From Circinella umbellata (Eukaryota > Mucoromycota > Mucoromycetes > Mucorales > Lichtheimiaceae), in contig JAIWNF010000017.1 in NCBI GenBank assembly GCA_025093555.1, forward strand, positions 682,001 to 746,000: a stretch of 64,000 nucleotides of DNA, given 5' to 3'. The translations under genes and the position numbers were made by a program. The notes beneath the pieces are model-generated. The model saw nothing but the letters and a program-made list of their open reading frames with translations, was not told the origin of the DNA and did no database searches. Positions 35,036 through 45,867 of this stretch are shown piece after piece. Position 1 is the stretch's first letter, and every line of letters starts with the position of its first letter.

Positions 35036-36454
35036 GTGGTAAAGTAAAAATATAATAATGATGACGGTAATTATGTTGATATAAAAATGTCTTTAATTTT
35101 TATATGTCACACCACACCTTTGAAGTCTTACCACTTTCGGAAAACATGATGATGACAATTGGTATGGATCTCATGCCTAAACTTGGTATCTCAATTCACA
35201 GTTTAGCAACTACATGGGATGATAATCCAAATCCTCATATTAGCAACGATACATATGAGAATGTTCCTACGCCAAATAATTCACATGCTGGTACAGAGGA
35301 AGAACAAATTGATTTTCATGCAAAAATCAAACCATTTTTAAAACAAAATGCAAATATATCATCAAAGACACATTGTCCTTTACCTGAACCAGTAATCCGT
35401 TTGGATACACCACCTAACGTTACAGTATATAAACCTCAATATCCTTTACCATCTGCATTAATTCCTGAATTAAAGGAAACCATTAATCAATGGTTAGAAG
35501 AAGGTGTCATTGTACCTGCACCAGTAAATACTGAATGGAATCAACCATTAACTGCTGTTCCAAAGCGCTCTCCAGTTGACGCAACAATTATAAAGCATCG
35601 CTTATGTCTCGATAAAAGAGGTACCAACAATGTAATTTTATCCAATGATAGATACCCATTGAGTAACATTCAAACAATCTTCTCAGAATTACGAGGATGT
35701 ACAACATTCACCACTCTTGATTTAAAAGCAGCTTTTGAAAGATTTCCTATTTACCAGAACATCAGAAGAAACTCTCTTTTACGTTCTTAGGAAAACAATA
35801 TTCATATGCAAAAGGATGTTTTGGACTCAAAACTCTTAGCAGTGCTTTCCAACGCGTAATGAATATTTTATTTCATGATCTACCATATGTCAATTGTTTT
35901 ATTGACGACATCATCATTGCATCTAAAAACATATACGAACATGCAGATCATGTAGCCACTGTGATACAAAAACTTACAGATGCAAATCTCATTCTAAATT
36001 TAGACAAATGTAACTTTGCTCAAAAAAGTACATATTTACTTGGTTTTTGTGTATCAGGCAAAGGTATCGCCTTAGATGTTCGTAAGGTTACAACCGTACT
36101 TGATTATCCTCAATTAAAATCATCCAAAGATTGTTTTAAATTCTCTGGCTTGATAAATTACTTTAGATCATACATCCCTCAATATTCCAAAATCATGAAT
36201 CCTATTACTTCCATATGTCATGCGAAAGATTTTGAATCTAGCTGGGGTGAAAAACAACAAAAAGCTTTTGACACTGTATGTCAAATCTTAACAAAAAGTC
36301 CTATTTTATGTTATCCTTCGATGAACGAAAAATTCTACATAGGCACTGACGCTTGCAATTCTGGCATTGCTTGTGTATTATATCAAATTATTAGTAATGA
36401 AACCAGACATATCGCTTTCATGTCTCGTGCGCTATCAAAATCAAAACGTAATTA

Positions 36455-37299
36455 CAGAGGGTCCCCGTTAATTTCATATCCGTTAATTTTCACACCTCAA
36501 TAATTTCACCAAAAATCAAGGAATGGCAAAAATAACATAAGAAAATTTTCACATCCCCCTTAATTTCACTTTCACAGCACTTAGCGACATTGAATTCTTA
36601 ACGGGTATGTAAATCAAAAAAAAAATTATGTGATAAATATAAGGATTGTAATTAAATTAGTATACAGGATGGGTTACTTTTTTATTACGCCATTTACATG
36701 TTTTTTTAAGAGTTTATTCAATGTTTATTCTCTTCTTGTTTTTCTCGCTTTAAGCCTTTAGATATCGTACTAATATCAGGTGCCTTAAACAACTTGAATT
36801 CATTTTTAGCCCATAATGCTAGTGATCGGTTTGTCATGGTTCGCGGGTTAAGTCTTTTTTTTCTCAGCCAGAATACTATACTGTTCAGTTGTCAAGCCAA
36901 CGTTAGATTTGGTTACTGTCATTTTGTTTTAGTATATATAGAGCAGAGATATAAAAAGATGGAAAAAAAATGAAAAAATGGAATAATATATTAGATAAAT
37001 TATCTCTGCATCTCTTGGGGACTATATATAGCTTTATTTTTTCAAAAAAAAAGTCATAGATATGCTCAATAAAAAAAGAAATAGTTCCAAAAATGCATTA
37101 AGAGCGATCATATAGAAATAAGTCATTAATTAATACGTATTTTGATACATTAAAAGATACTGTATACAGTAGTAAGCTGAAGTATTCAATATATGCACAT
37201 TCTTGGAAAAGAATTTCATAGTATCCGTTAATTTTCACGCCCCTTTATTTTCACAAAAAAATTGGGAAATGGCCCTATGAAATTAACGGGGACCCTCTT
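36455..37299 (-). mobile_element. Internally deleted (non-autonomous) pogo derivative, 845 bp
   Basis: The ends CAGAGGGTCCCCGTTAATT (36455) and the reverse complement at 37299 (final G changed to T) match the 2.6 kb element at 21919-24515, and both sides carry TA. The left 200 bp and right 640 bp match that element. About 1.75 kb in between, covering the catalytic transposase exons, is missing, with the breakpoint at TATA/CAGG near 36665. The N-terminal transposase exon survives in part, with one extra T that shifts its frame. Confidence 0.93.
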
Positions 37300-39173
37300 T
37301 ACTCCACTACAAAAAAAGAACTTTTAGCCATTATTTTCGCTCTTCATAAATTCCATCAATACATATATGGACATGAATTTGAACTACACGCAGATCATAA
37401 AGCTCTCTGTTGGTTACAAACGCAACCCATTGCTAACCGCATGATGATTAATTGGTTTGAAACGATTCTTTCATACCCTGGAATGAAAATTGTACATATT
37501 CCTGGTTTACAGAATACTTTACCAGATCTTTTAAGTCGACTCTATGAAGTTATCAATGATCTTGACTCCTTGAGAGGGGGTAATGCTCCAGTTCTAACAC
37601 AACCCAAGCATTCACTTCTGCAATCAAAACATCATCACAACAAATTAGATCCAAACAATGCTTTACACCTACGCTCATTACATGCTGATAATCCATTTGT
37701 TGATATGATCACACCACCTGTGGAAGATCGACACAAATTATTAGTCGAACAGCATAACTTCGGTCACTTCGGCGCAGAAGCCATGACAAAAGGAATACGA
37801 AGTCAAGGTTTTAACTGGAACAGCATTTTCCGCTAAGCATTAAGCATAGTACATGCTTGTGATACATGTGCAAAAAATAATATTGTCAAACATGGATATC
37901 ACCCATTACGACCTGTCCAATCATATCTTTCTGCAGATTACTAGGCAATGGATTTAGCTGGTCCCTTCAAAACCACACTATCCGGAAATAATTATCTTTT
38001 AGTAACAGTTGATCTGTGCACTAAATATACAATTCTTCGCACTATACCAAATAAGCAATCGGATACTATAGCAAAGACCTTAATACAAATATTCCAAGAC
38101 TTCTCATTTCCACATTATTTAACGTCAGACTGGGGAACAGAATTTGTCAATTCTATAATGACTAAGCTAACAGAAGCAGCAGGTATTTATCATCGTAAAA
38201 GTACTCAATACCAAGCTCGCTCTAATGCAGCTGAAAGATATGTACAAACTTCAGTACGCGCTCTAAGAAAAAGTATTAGAGGTGCTATTAAATCATGGGA
38301 TATATTCGTTCCCGGAATACAACTAGCAATGAATGCAAAAATATCCAAACGCACGGAAACCGCTCTATACACGTTAATGTTTGCAAGAAAAATGAATCAA
38401 TTTCAAGATTTCCGTAATGAAATGGGCATAGAACCATTATCAATGGAAGAACTAAAGAAAATAATCCATAAAATGGAAACAGTTGTATTTCCTGCTATAA
38501 ATGAACGAGTAAAAGCTATACTTGATGCACAAGCAAACAAGTTTAATAAAAAACATATGATAGTTGACTTTCCTGAACACAGCCACGTTATGGTTCGTGT
38601 CGTGCAAAAAGGAAGCAAATTAAAATGAATATGAAGGTCCGTATGAAGTAGTACGTAAAAACCGAGGAGGTTCGTACATATTTAAAGATGAAATGGGAAA
38701 TTTAAAACCTACAAATTATCCTCCCAATCGTCTCAAATTAATCTCGCAAGACGAAATTATTCCTTGTGATGAATTATATGAAGTTAAAAGTATTCTCGCA
38801 CATAATGAAATACAACCGGGTATAATGAATATAAAGTTCTATGGGTTGGTTATGAAGAAAAAGATGACACCTGGCAAAAAGCAGAAACTTTTTCACAACC
38901 TACTCCAATTCATGACTATTGGAAACGACTTGGAACACAACCAAATAAAATAGTAAATAATAAGGCTGAGCAATCTTCTAAAAAGCGAAAGATGTCAACG
39001 CCACAAATAACGGAATCAATCCGAAGATCTACCCGTGTTAAAAGATAAAATAAAAATAAAAAAAAATACAAAACACTATAAACACTATAAACAAAATACA
39101 AATTTAAACATAAACAAGAATTACAACTATAAATATAAACCTAATAATATGTAAGCAACCTGAGAGGGGGTAA

Positions 39174-39632
39174 TGTGGTATATGTGCACCGCATAACTAC
39201 CTAATCATAATAATCCTAATATAATTATAATATAAACTGACAAGCAAAGCTTATAATAAACACACGTCGGTTGCTTTACAAATAATACATCACCGTATAA
39301 ATAATAATCATAACAAATCGTATATATAATAATACTTATAAATCATACACATCATAAAGAAGATCATCAAACATAAAGATGTTTATTTATTCATATAATA
39401 ATATACAATAATATCCATCCTCAATGGATAGGAAATATAAAATAGAAATATATATAAAGAGTTACAATTTAATAATTTAATTCATTCATTTTTTTTATCA
39501 TATCTTTTATAATCAATCTCTAATAAAAGACATATAAGATTCTCACAATATTTATTACTGTTATTCATTTCTCTCTATTCTATTCAATTCTATTTAACCA
39601 CTTATCTTTATATATATTTCACCTATACTTCA
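39174..39632 (+). repeat. 3' LTR of the Gypsy element (459 bp)
   Basis: Starts TGTGGTATATGTGCACCG directly after the purine tract GAGAGGGGGTAA and ends ATACTTCA, followed by the target duplication GTCAT. Confidence 0.92.
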
Positions 39633-42600
39633 GTCATACCTTTAATTAATATCAGATCCTGATGCTTTCCGAGCTCTCTCAAGAAATAACGTCATTGATC
39701 CCGAAATTTTGCCCAAAGCTCCTGCCACCACCACAGCCATTCCATTCATTGTATCTGGGTCTGCTGATTTTTCAATGGATCGCGATACTGAACAAGATCA
39801 TAAATCAATGGGTTCATTCGGAGGCGACTTTGACGATTTCGACTTTGGTGTTGATGGTAATAGTAGTCAAGAGTATGAACAAAGAACAGACCCTGATGAA
39901 GATGATGATAATGATAATGATGATGATGAACCGGGACCATCCGCTCTTCAAGAAGTAAGTGAGTATCGAAGATGAGGAGTCGATAGACGAATATGTTGAC
40001 CCTTGGGATAATGAACCTTCATTACCTACAAATGTCCCCATTGTCGAAACCGTGTATCATTTTATCGAACTCCCAAAGCACGCGCAAAAGAGTTACGAGC
40101 TGTATGCATGGATCCAACAGTTTAACATCAGCCACGACGCCTATGGTACTTTACTCAGAATGTTGAACAAGTGGATTATGAAAGAAGGTTTTGGTAAGTA
40201 CAAATTACATTAAATGTATCTATATAAATATGATCTACTGTATTTTATTAACAGAAATTTCCAAAAATATACCTTTATATTCACTAGCCAAGAGTGAGGC
40301 GCACCTAGAGCGAATGTTCGATGTCAAGGAGACCAAGTATCACATATGTCGCAAGCATTGTAGACTTTTCCCCCTCAATTCAGTTGATCCTTGCAAGTGC
40401 AATGCTTTGCAATTTAAACAGAATGGAAATCCCATCGAAACAATGTCATACTTCCCATTGTCAAGACAACTGGCAATGTTCATCGCAGATCCTTACATTC
40501 GTGAATCTATACATGAAAAAGTAAGCCATGAAGCTGACCCTGGCATATTAACTAATATATTTGATGGATCCATATATCAGTCATTCAAACCAACTCTCTT
40601 TCGCAACCAATCATCTACCAATCTTGACCTCGCTGTATCTTTATTTGTGGATGGGTTCACTCCATTTAAAGGGGGAAATTCCAGGTTGACAATTGTTCAC
40701 TTGGTTTTGCTATCACTCTCTTCACTTGAAAGGCAAGTATCTACTATTATTTTTTATTATTCAACTATATACTATTATTTTTTATACTCTTTCACAATTA
40801 CTTACACAATATTGTATTGTTATCAAATAGATACAAGGCACAAAACATGATCCAAGTCGCTATAATACCTGCCGATCATACTGGGAACATTTACAGTTTT
40901 CTTCGCCTGTTGATGAATGAGTTGCGTGTTCTTGAGGATGCTGGGATGATAGTTGATTGTGCAGACAGGCCACTCAATGTCAAAGTACATTGCTTACTTG
41001 CGTCAGGCGATATCATCGGCGTTCAAGAGTTGATCCATCACTCAGGTTGTATGTCATTGTATGGTTGCCGTCGTCAATGCCGAATAACTACAGTCCGAGA
41101 AATTAGTCCAGCAGGTCGAGGATATGGCAGATACTATACTGTAACAATCGAAATGTCTACTCTAAGAACGGATGATGAATTTAAAGGAGATAACAATGTA
41201 AGTTTAGCACAATACAAACGCATGATGATAAATAATACGCAGGATTGTCTATTTATTTTTCGATAACTTACTTTATTAAACTGGTTACAGATAATTAAAA
41301 TTGGTCATGTTTTTGAACAAAAAATAGGAATATCGTATTAGCAAGGCCACAGATTTTGCCCAACTGAAATCGTTCCATGGTTATTCCTTCTTTGGATTGG
41401 ACGAACTACATCTCATAGGCGCGAATGTTATAAAGAGAATATGGCAAATGGTATCCAATGACTTTGCTACTGATGTGGACATGACCATCCTACTACTGAA
41501 GCAAGCATGTTCAGCTACTAGGAGTGCTATAACTGCATCAGCTGCAATGGTACCATCTGCTCTATTTGAAGAAAGTTTCAGAGATAATTAATGAACATAG
41601 TTTATGAGAAAAACTTATTTATCTATATAAATATTAACTTACCTCTCATACATTTAGATGTGTACAAGAAAGCTGGTCTAATGCGATCTGTTGTTGGATC
41701 GTTTTCTTGTAAGCAGTGGTCCCCATGTTGGTCTTCGAACATCTTGTAGAAGAATACACGTCTTGGGCGGACCAAGTAAACACGGTCATGTCTCTGGTAA
41801 TTGGGTGTACTCTGGCTCTTCAGTGGAATATGGACTAGGAAGATCTTGCCAATATCAACACGTAAGTTCATAATAATCAAATTATTCAAGCCTAACTATA
41901 ACTAACAATGAACCATATCTATAGAAATCTTAATACTTGGCATATCCATATGAAGGACAGAGTCAGCACCAACATGTACAATGTCAACTTCCATTATCTT
42001 TGCCACATCCATGAAACGTGCTTGAAACTAGGCCCATTGCGAAGCTATAACACACGTTCTGCCGAACGTGCGATTGGTATGTTAACACATCATTAACAAA
42101 CATATATTTTATTTTAACGTATAAACATATACTTACCAATGCTCCAATGTTTGTATAGGGTTCTTTAAAAGACATATCAAGCAACGTGTTTTCCCTGGCT
42201 CCAATGCTGCCAACATCATAAAACGTCACATAATCACACATGCCTATCGCCACATGTACATCGAAGAAGATATAGTAGAGGAAGTAGAGGAAGCAGAAGA
42301 AGACGAAGATATAACTGACGGTGACCAATATACCATTCCGAATGGTAACCAAGAAATTGAACTGTGGGATTGGCACCATACCACGCTAGAGATGTATTCC
42401 AGTAAGTACAGCCTGTTCCGCTATCTTCAAAAGTATTGGCACAACCAATTTCGCGATAGTCGAGTGCTCACTAGTACATTGGATACCCGGACTCGAGTTG
42501 GAAAACGTCTCTTCAAAACAGACACTGTCTTTAGGTGTGAAGAATATCCTGGAACGGCGCGCAAGTTAGATACCCTGGTAAAGCTAAGGCTTCCAATTAG

Positions 42601-43198
42601 AGGATGTAGTGGCAGTACGGCCTTCTATTTTGGTGAGTTAATACTATTCTTCACTCATCAATACCAAGGTACATTTTCATCTGCAATATAAAAACTATAC
42701 AATCTATTATAATAACAATATACTTACTTTTTATTTTTTTTCATAGGCGATGAACGGCAGCTATGCCTAGTAAAGCTGTATGGTAATCTCAAAATGACAG
42801 AGTACGGGTTGGGTGCGCGCCCAAGATATGGAACACCTTATGGTTATAGAACAGGTGCAAACACCAGTGGAAGTGACAAGTACATTGTGACTGGTTGTGA
42901 AAATATTTTGGGATATGCGGGTCTGTTACAATCTTCACTTCACCCTGGTCGCTACTATGTTGTCTATCCTGACATGATACCTGGCGACATAACTCTCGGA
43001 AACATTCGTGACATTTAACTTTGAAATTTTTTATCTTTTATTTTTTTTACCATATTCATTCTTTTCAAAAGCTGCTCTTCTTTTCTTTAATATTTTCTTT
43101 CTCTCCTTTTATTTTGTTTTTTAACTTTTTTTTTTTAACTTCAACTTCCATTTTTATCATTATATATACTCAATAGTTAAATCAACATTACACAGATT

Positions 43199-43398
43199 TC
43201 CAAATAAAGTTTTTTTTCTTCATAATTGTTACACTAGTCCTCGCGAACCTCGCGAACCTCGCGGATCTCGGGATTATAATTTATTCACCTTCCAAATAAA
43301 AAATATTTTCTTCATAATTGTTACACTAGTCCTTGTGAACCTTGCGAACCTTGCGAACCTCGCGAATCTCGCGAATCTCGCGAAAATTTCCCATGGTG
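43199..43398. repeat. Subterminal repeats at the right end of the CACTA-type element
   Basis: A 92-bp direct repeat (CAAATAAA...CATAATTGTTACACTAGTCC at 43201 and 43293) is followed each time by 9-bp units of the form CTYGCGAAY (at least eight units between 43240 and 43385). The left end of the element has a shorter array of the complementary unit. Such arrays are normal binding sites for CACTA TnpA proteins; this role is inferred here. Confidence 0.75.
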
Positions 43399-44936
43399 AG
43401 TAGCAGAAATGCAAAATCATGCTTTATTTTTAATGCACCACATTATGATGCTCTGTGGTGAAAACTCGCGATTTGCAGAGTTTGCAGAGTTTGCAGACCT
43501 GTTTGGAATCAATTTTCCAGAATATGAAGAGAACAGCACTCCTTACCCTATACTTGCATTTCATTCTGACTTTGGTAAAACTCTTGCCAATGGAAACTGC
43601 ATGTACTTTGCAACAATCAGACATAAAGATGTGCGAGTATATGCATTTGGTGCCATTGCTTTTTATCTTTTTTACTGTTTCCATATGTCTAATGAAAAGT
43701 TACCAAAATTCACTAAGAATGAGGATTGGTATAGCTTCAAGTTGTTAAAAAGCAAAGACGCTAAAAAGCAGATGGTGTACACCAGAATAAATGCCCAATT
43801 GTCTATGCATTTCGTCACTGTAATATTACAAGCTTGCACATGACACACGCTGGACGTGGATTAGGTGCACGAGATGCTGAATTGTATGGGACAACAGGAG
43901 ATCAATTGCGTCAACATGGCTGCTGGAATATGCAAAGCATGGAGCACCATTATCTAATAAAGCTATCAAGAGCTTCAATCCATGTAGTCAATGGATTCCC
44001 TATGGGAAAAGGTAGATATTGGTTTTCTCGTGCTTTAGTACAACCAGAAGAGTCACTACAATGCAAAATCTTCCCTGAGTTGACAACTGGCTGTCTAAAG
44101 TTGAGAGTGGAATCGGTGCCGAAAGGTTAATTTCTGTGCAAGGGTTTTTATGTCTCATGAAAACACTGCGCATTGTTATTTTACAAGATGCAACTATGTT
44201 ATAAGAACAGCACCCAACTCACCCTATTTTTCAAGGATAAGATTTTCTTTCATTTGCAGTAGCTTCAGCCCATGCTGCTCGAACAACACCTACACCCTCT
44301 CACATGCAAATACAAGAGGTCATACCTGAGGTAAACCACCACCTTGATGACATAGATACTAAGATAGGAATGTATCATCAAGCAGAGCTCAAGACATTAT
44401 ACTAGGAGAATGCAGAGCTCAAGCGAAGTTTGGGAGCTTTATATAAAAACATCGATCATCTTACAACTGGTCATTTCCATTTTGTTCGTGGTGCCCCTTC
44501 AGTTGAATCCGTAGTAGCGCCACCAGTAGCTAAAGTTGGATCTAGTAGTTCACAGGCTGTTTAGAGTTCTACTAGTGAACCTAACCAACCTCTATGCTAC
44601 GAGCTTGATACTAATATTTAAACAGTTGATGAGATATGGCGTGAATGGTCTATAGGTATTGCTAACCATTTACCTTCTGTTTCTGAATTGGAAGAAAGAT
44701 GGAATGCAGCATGGAGACCTAGTACCACAATGAGACAACGGTTTAGTCGATGTTTGCTTATTGTGAAAGCTATAAAAGCCATTGCAGAACAAAAAGAAAT
44801 ACCACATGATGCAGCTCAATTGCTTGAGGGAGTACGCTTGAGTAAAATCATAACTCTTAATAGATTGGTCGTGAATCTTAAAACAAACAGTCCTATCACC
44901 CTTACTGCCCTTAACATAATCAAAACATTCAAATAG

Positions 44937-45867
44937 GCATATAATATATATTGCCAATATTTAATCGATCCTCTATCTCATTTTATACTTTTACTTCCAT
45001 TATTATTTCTTCATCCCCAACCTCGTCGTAACAGTATAACTTTTTTCCCAATGGGTTTTTTTTAGTTTTTGCATACCTTCTTACTTTCCATTTTTTATTC
45101 TATTTTTATCCTATTTTTATCCTATTTTTCATTACAGTTAGAAACATTACTTCAAAAGATATTTTATTTATCTTATAGAAACAGCATATGATTGCTTGAT
45201 TCAAGATGTTTTAGAAGTGCCCCTCTGGCTTAAATATTCAATTTGACTTCTTGAATAAAATATAAAGTCAAAAGTCTTATTGCTTATTTAAAACAGCATC
45301 GGCAAGCTAAGTTTATATTATCTTGCTTTTCACCTCAGGTAATATAAATCACAAAAGAATATGATAAAGTTTTAGGCTATTTCGTAATTAAAGATCGCTT
45401 ATATAGAGTATCTACTTTGTGTTATATGCTATTAATTCATTATAACTGAACATAAAAAGCCAACTTAACTCATGTTGGTTATATTATACAACTGTTTTTC
45501 TGTCGTGTTATAATATATCTGATTTGTCCAAAGTATTTTGAGAATCTGGAAGTGTCTTTCTATTTTTTTTGTGTAATTATAAAATAAATGAAATTAAACA
45601 GTAAGAGAATGATGGTTGTTGTTATATATTTTGAATGTGATTTTTAGGTGTTTGAATCCATCTCTAATTTTGACATTATAGAGTCATTGACATGGTCATT
45701 ATGCAAAAGCACTGAGTCACCAACAAAAAGGGAACCAACCAAAAATACACTCAAAATACATATAAAACATTATGATTTGTGACCCAAACACTAAATACAT
45801 AATGTACATAATGATGCCTATTCTCTCTATAGATGATGCTGTAATAATCGTTCACATATATTTCACC
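44937..45867. other. Intergenic, AT-rich; nothing supported
   Basis: Between the Crypton-like gene and the Helitron remnant there is no readable gene. A repeated TTTTTATCCTATTTT-like run occurs near 45105-45130. Confidence 0.35.

Larger units (their letters stand above)
34475..35107. mobile_element. Unidentified insertion (about 0.63 kb) inside Gypsy pol
   Basis: The protease/RT frame reads GKTVTH up to 34474 and resumes as TFEVLPLSENM at about 35108. The left edge GTCACCCAC and right edge GTCACACCAC could be an imperfect 9-10 bp target duplication. I see no terminal inverted repeat and no clear TG...CA ends. It contains a short coding-like piece (MSESTKEKSYNEFKRLYAQR), a 22-bp tandem repeat and an (AAT)n microsatellite. 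Confidence 0.55.
34000..39048 (+). pseudogene. Gypsy pol: protease, RT, RNase H, integrase, chromodomain; multiply broken
   Basis: Protease has the active site FLDTGADKSS (about 34290). RT (35104 onward) includes FTTLDLKAAFERFPI and the catalytic FIDDIIIAS, and changes frame near 35757. RNase H (FYIGTDACNSGIACVLYQ) is cut by the pogo derivative, then continues STTKKELLAIIFALHKFHQY and LHADHKALCWL. Integrase has the HHCC finger (HNFGHFG...CDTC), then MDLAGPF, SDWGTEF and AAERYVQ for the D, D, E residues. Stops lie at 37834 and 37942. After a frameshift near 38815 the C-terminus reads EYKVLWVGYEEKDDTWQKAE, a chromodomain, and ends with RRSTRVKR. This places it among chromoviruses. Confidence 0.88.
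32154..39632 (+). mobile_element. Ty3/Gypsy retrotransposon (chromodomain type), defective
   Basis: Two LTRs (466 and 459 bp, about 98 percent identical by eye apart from a 7-bp indel) bound the element, and it is flanked by GTCAT at 32149-32153 and 39633-39637. A purine tract GAGAGGGGG at 39162-39170 precedes the 3' LTR. The order gag, protease, RT, RNase H, integrase, chromodomain is that of chromoviruses. A pogo derivative (36455-37299) lies in the RNase H coding region and an unidentified insert (about 34475-35107) lies at the protease/RT junction. No TGG-type primer-binding site directly follows the 5' LTR, so the priming mode is unclear. Confidence 0.93.
31998..43018 (+). pseudogene. 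Tnp2-like (CACTA) transposase gene with a Gypsy element in its first intron
   Basis: Exon 1 (31998-32082) encodes a zinc-finger-like start, MPRTILSRCDKCKLYWKK...HYSTC. Its donor GTAATA and the acceptor TAATATCAG at 39655 bracket an intron that now contains the Gypsy element. The phase matches, giving DPDAFRALSRNNVIDPEIL next. Later exons carry SLAKSEAHLERMFDVKETKY, CRKHCRLFPLNSVDPCKCNA, the catalytic region VSLFVDGFTPFKGGNSRLTI, IIPADHTGNIYSFLRLLMNE, YRISKATDFAQLKSFHGYSF, and GPLRSYNTRSAERAIGFFKR with the acidic catalytic residue of Tnp2/DUF4218-type proteins. It is broken by a 4-bp frameshift near 39957 and by a stop and frame change near 41740-41840. Otherwise it is well preserved, so decay is recent. 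Confidence 0.7.
30022..43398 (+). mobile_element. CACTA/EnSpm-type transposon (about 5.9 kb without its Gypsy insert)
   Basis: The ends are inverted repeats that begin CACCATRGGAAATTTTCGC at 30022 and on the reverse strand at 43398. They run on into alternating RAGATTCGC units. A 3-bp duplication AGT flanks both sides (30019-30021 and 43399-43401), the CACTA norm. It carries a Tnp2-like transposase on the plus strand and a second protein gene on the minus strand, as expected for two-gene CACTA elements. A Gypsy element fills 32154-39632. Start with CAC, 3-bp duplication and transposase type agree with each other. Confidence 0.85.
29305..44936 (+). pseudogene. Ndc10/CBF3-domain plus GCR1_C protein (Crypton-like tyrosine recombinase), interrupted by a 13.4 kb insertion
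   Basis: The 5' part (29305-30021) reads LLRFLKKVV, YIKAIINLYHDQVAAGVNSH and TDCGVGTLQDGYDYNEVV. The 3' part (43402-44936) reads LMHHIMMLCGENSRFAEFAD, IRHKDVRVYAFGAIAFYLFY, HMTHAGRGLGARDAELYG and LRQHGCWNM, the CBF3/Ndc10 domain II block that resembles a tyrosine recombinase catalytic region (R...H-x-x-R motifs). The tail (TVDEIWREWSIGIANHLPSV) is a GCR1_C-type DNA-binding domain. Removing 30022-43398 plus one AGT leaves the frame continuous. At least six in-frame stops (at 29732, 29780, 30014 and three in 44400-44625) show it is dead. Such genes are frequent in Mucoromycota; whether this one was a Crypton or a domesticated copy is not decided. Confidence 0.75.

Noticed and set aside
43229..43390. 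GCGAATCTC repeats considered as a CRISPR array or telomere-like satellite
   Set aside because: The units have no spacers and occur inverted at the other end of the transposon, so they are subterminal repeats.
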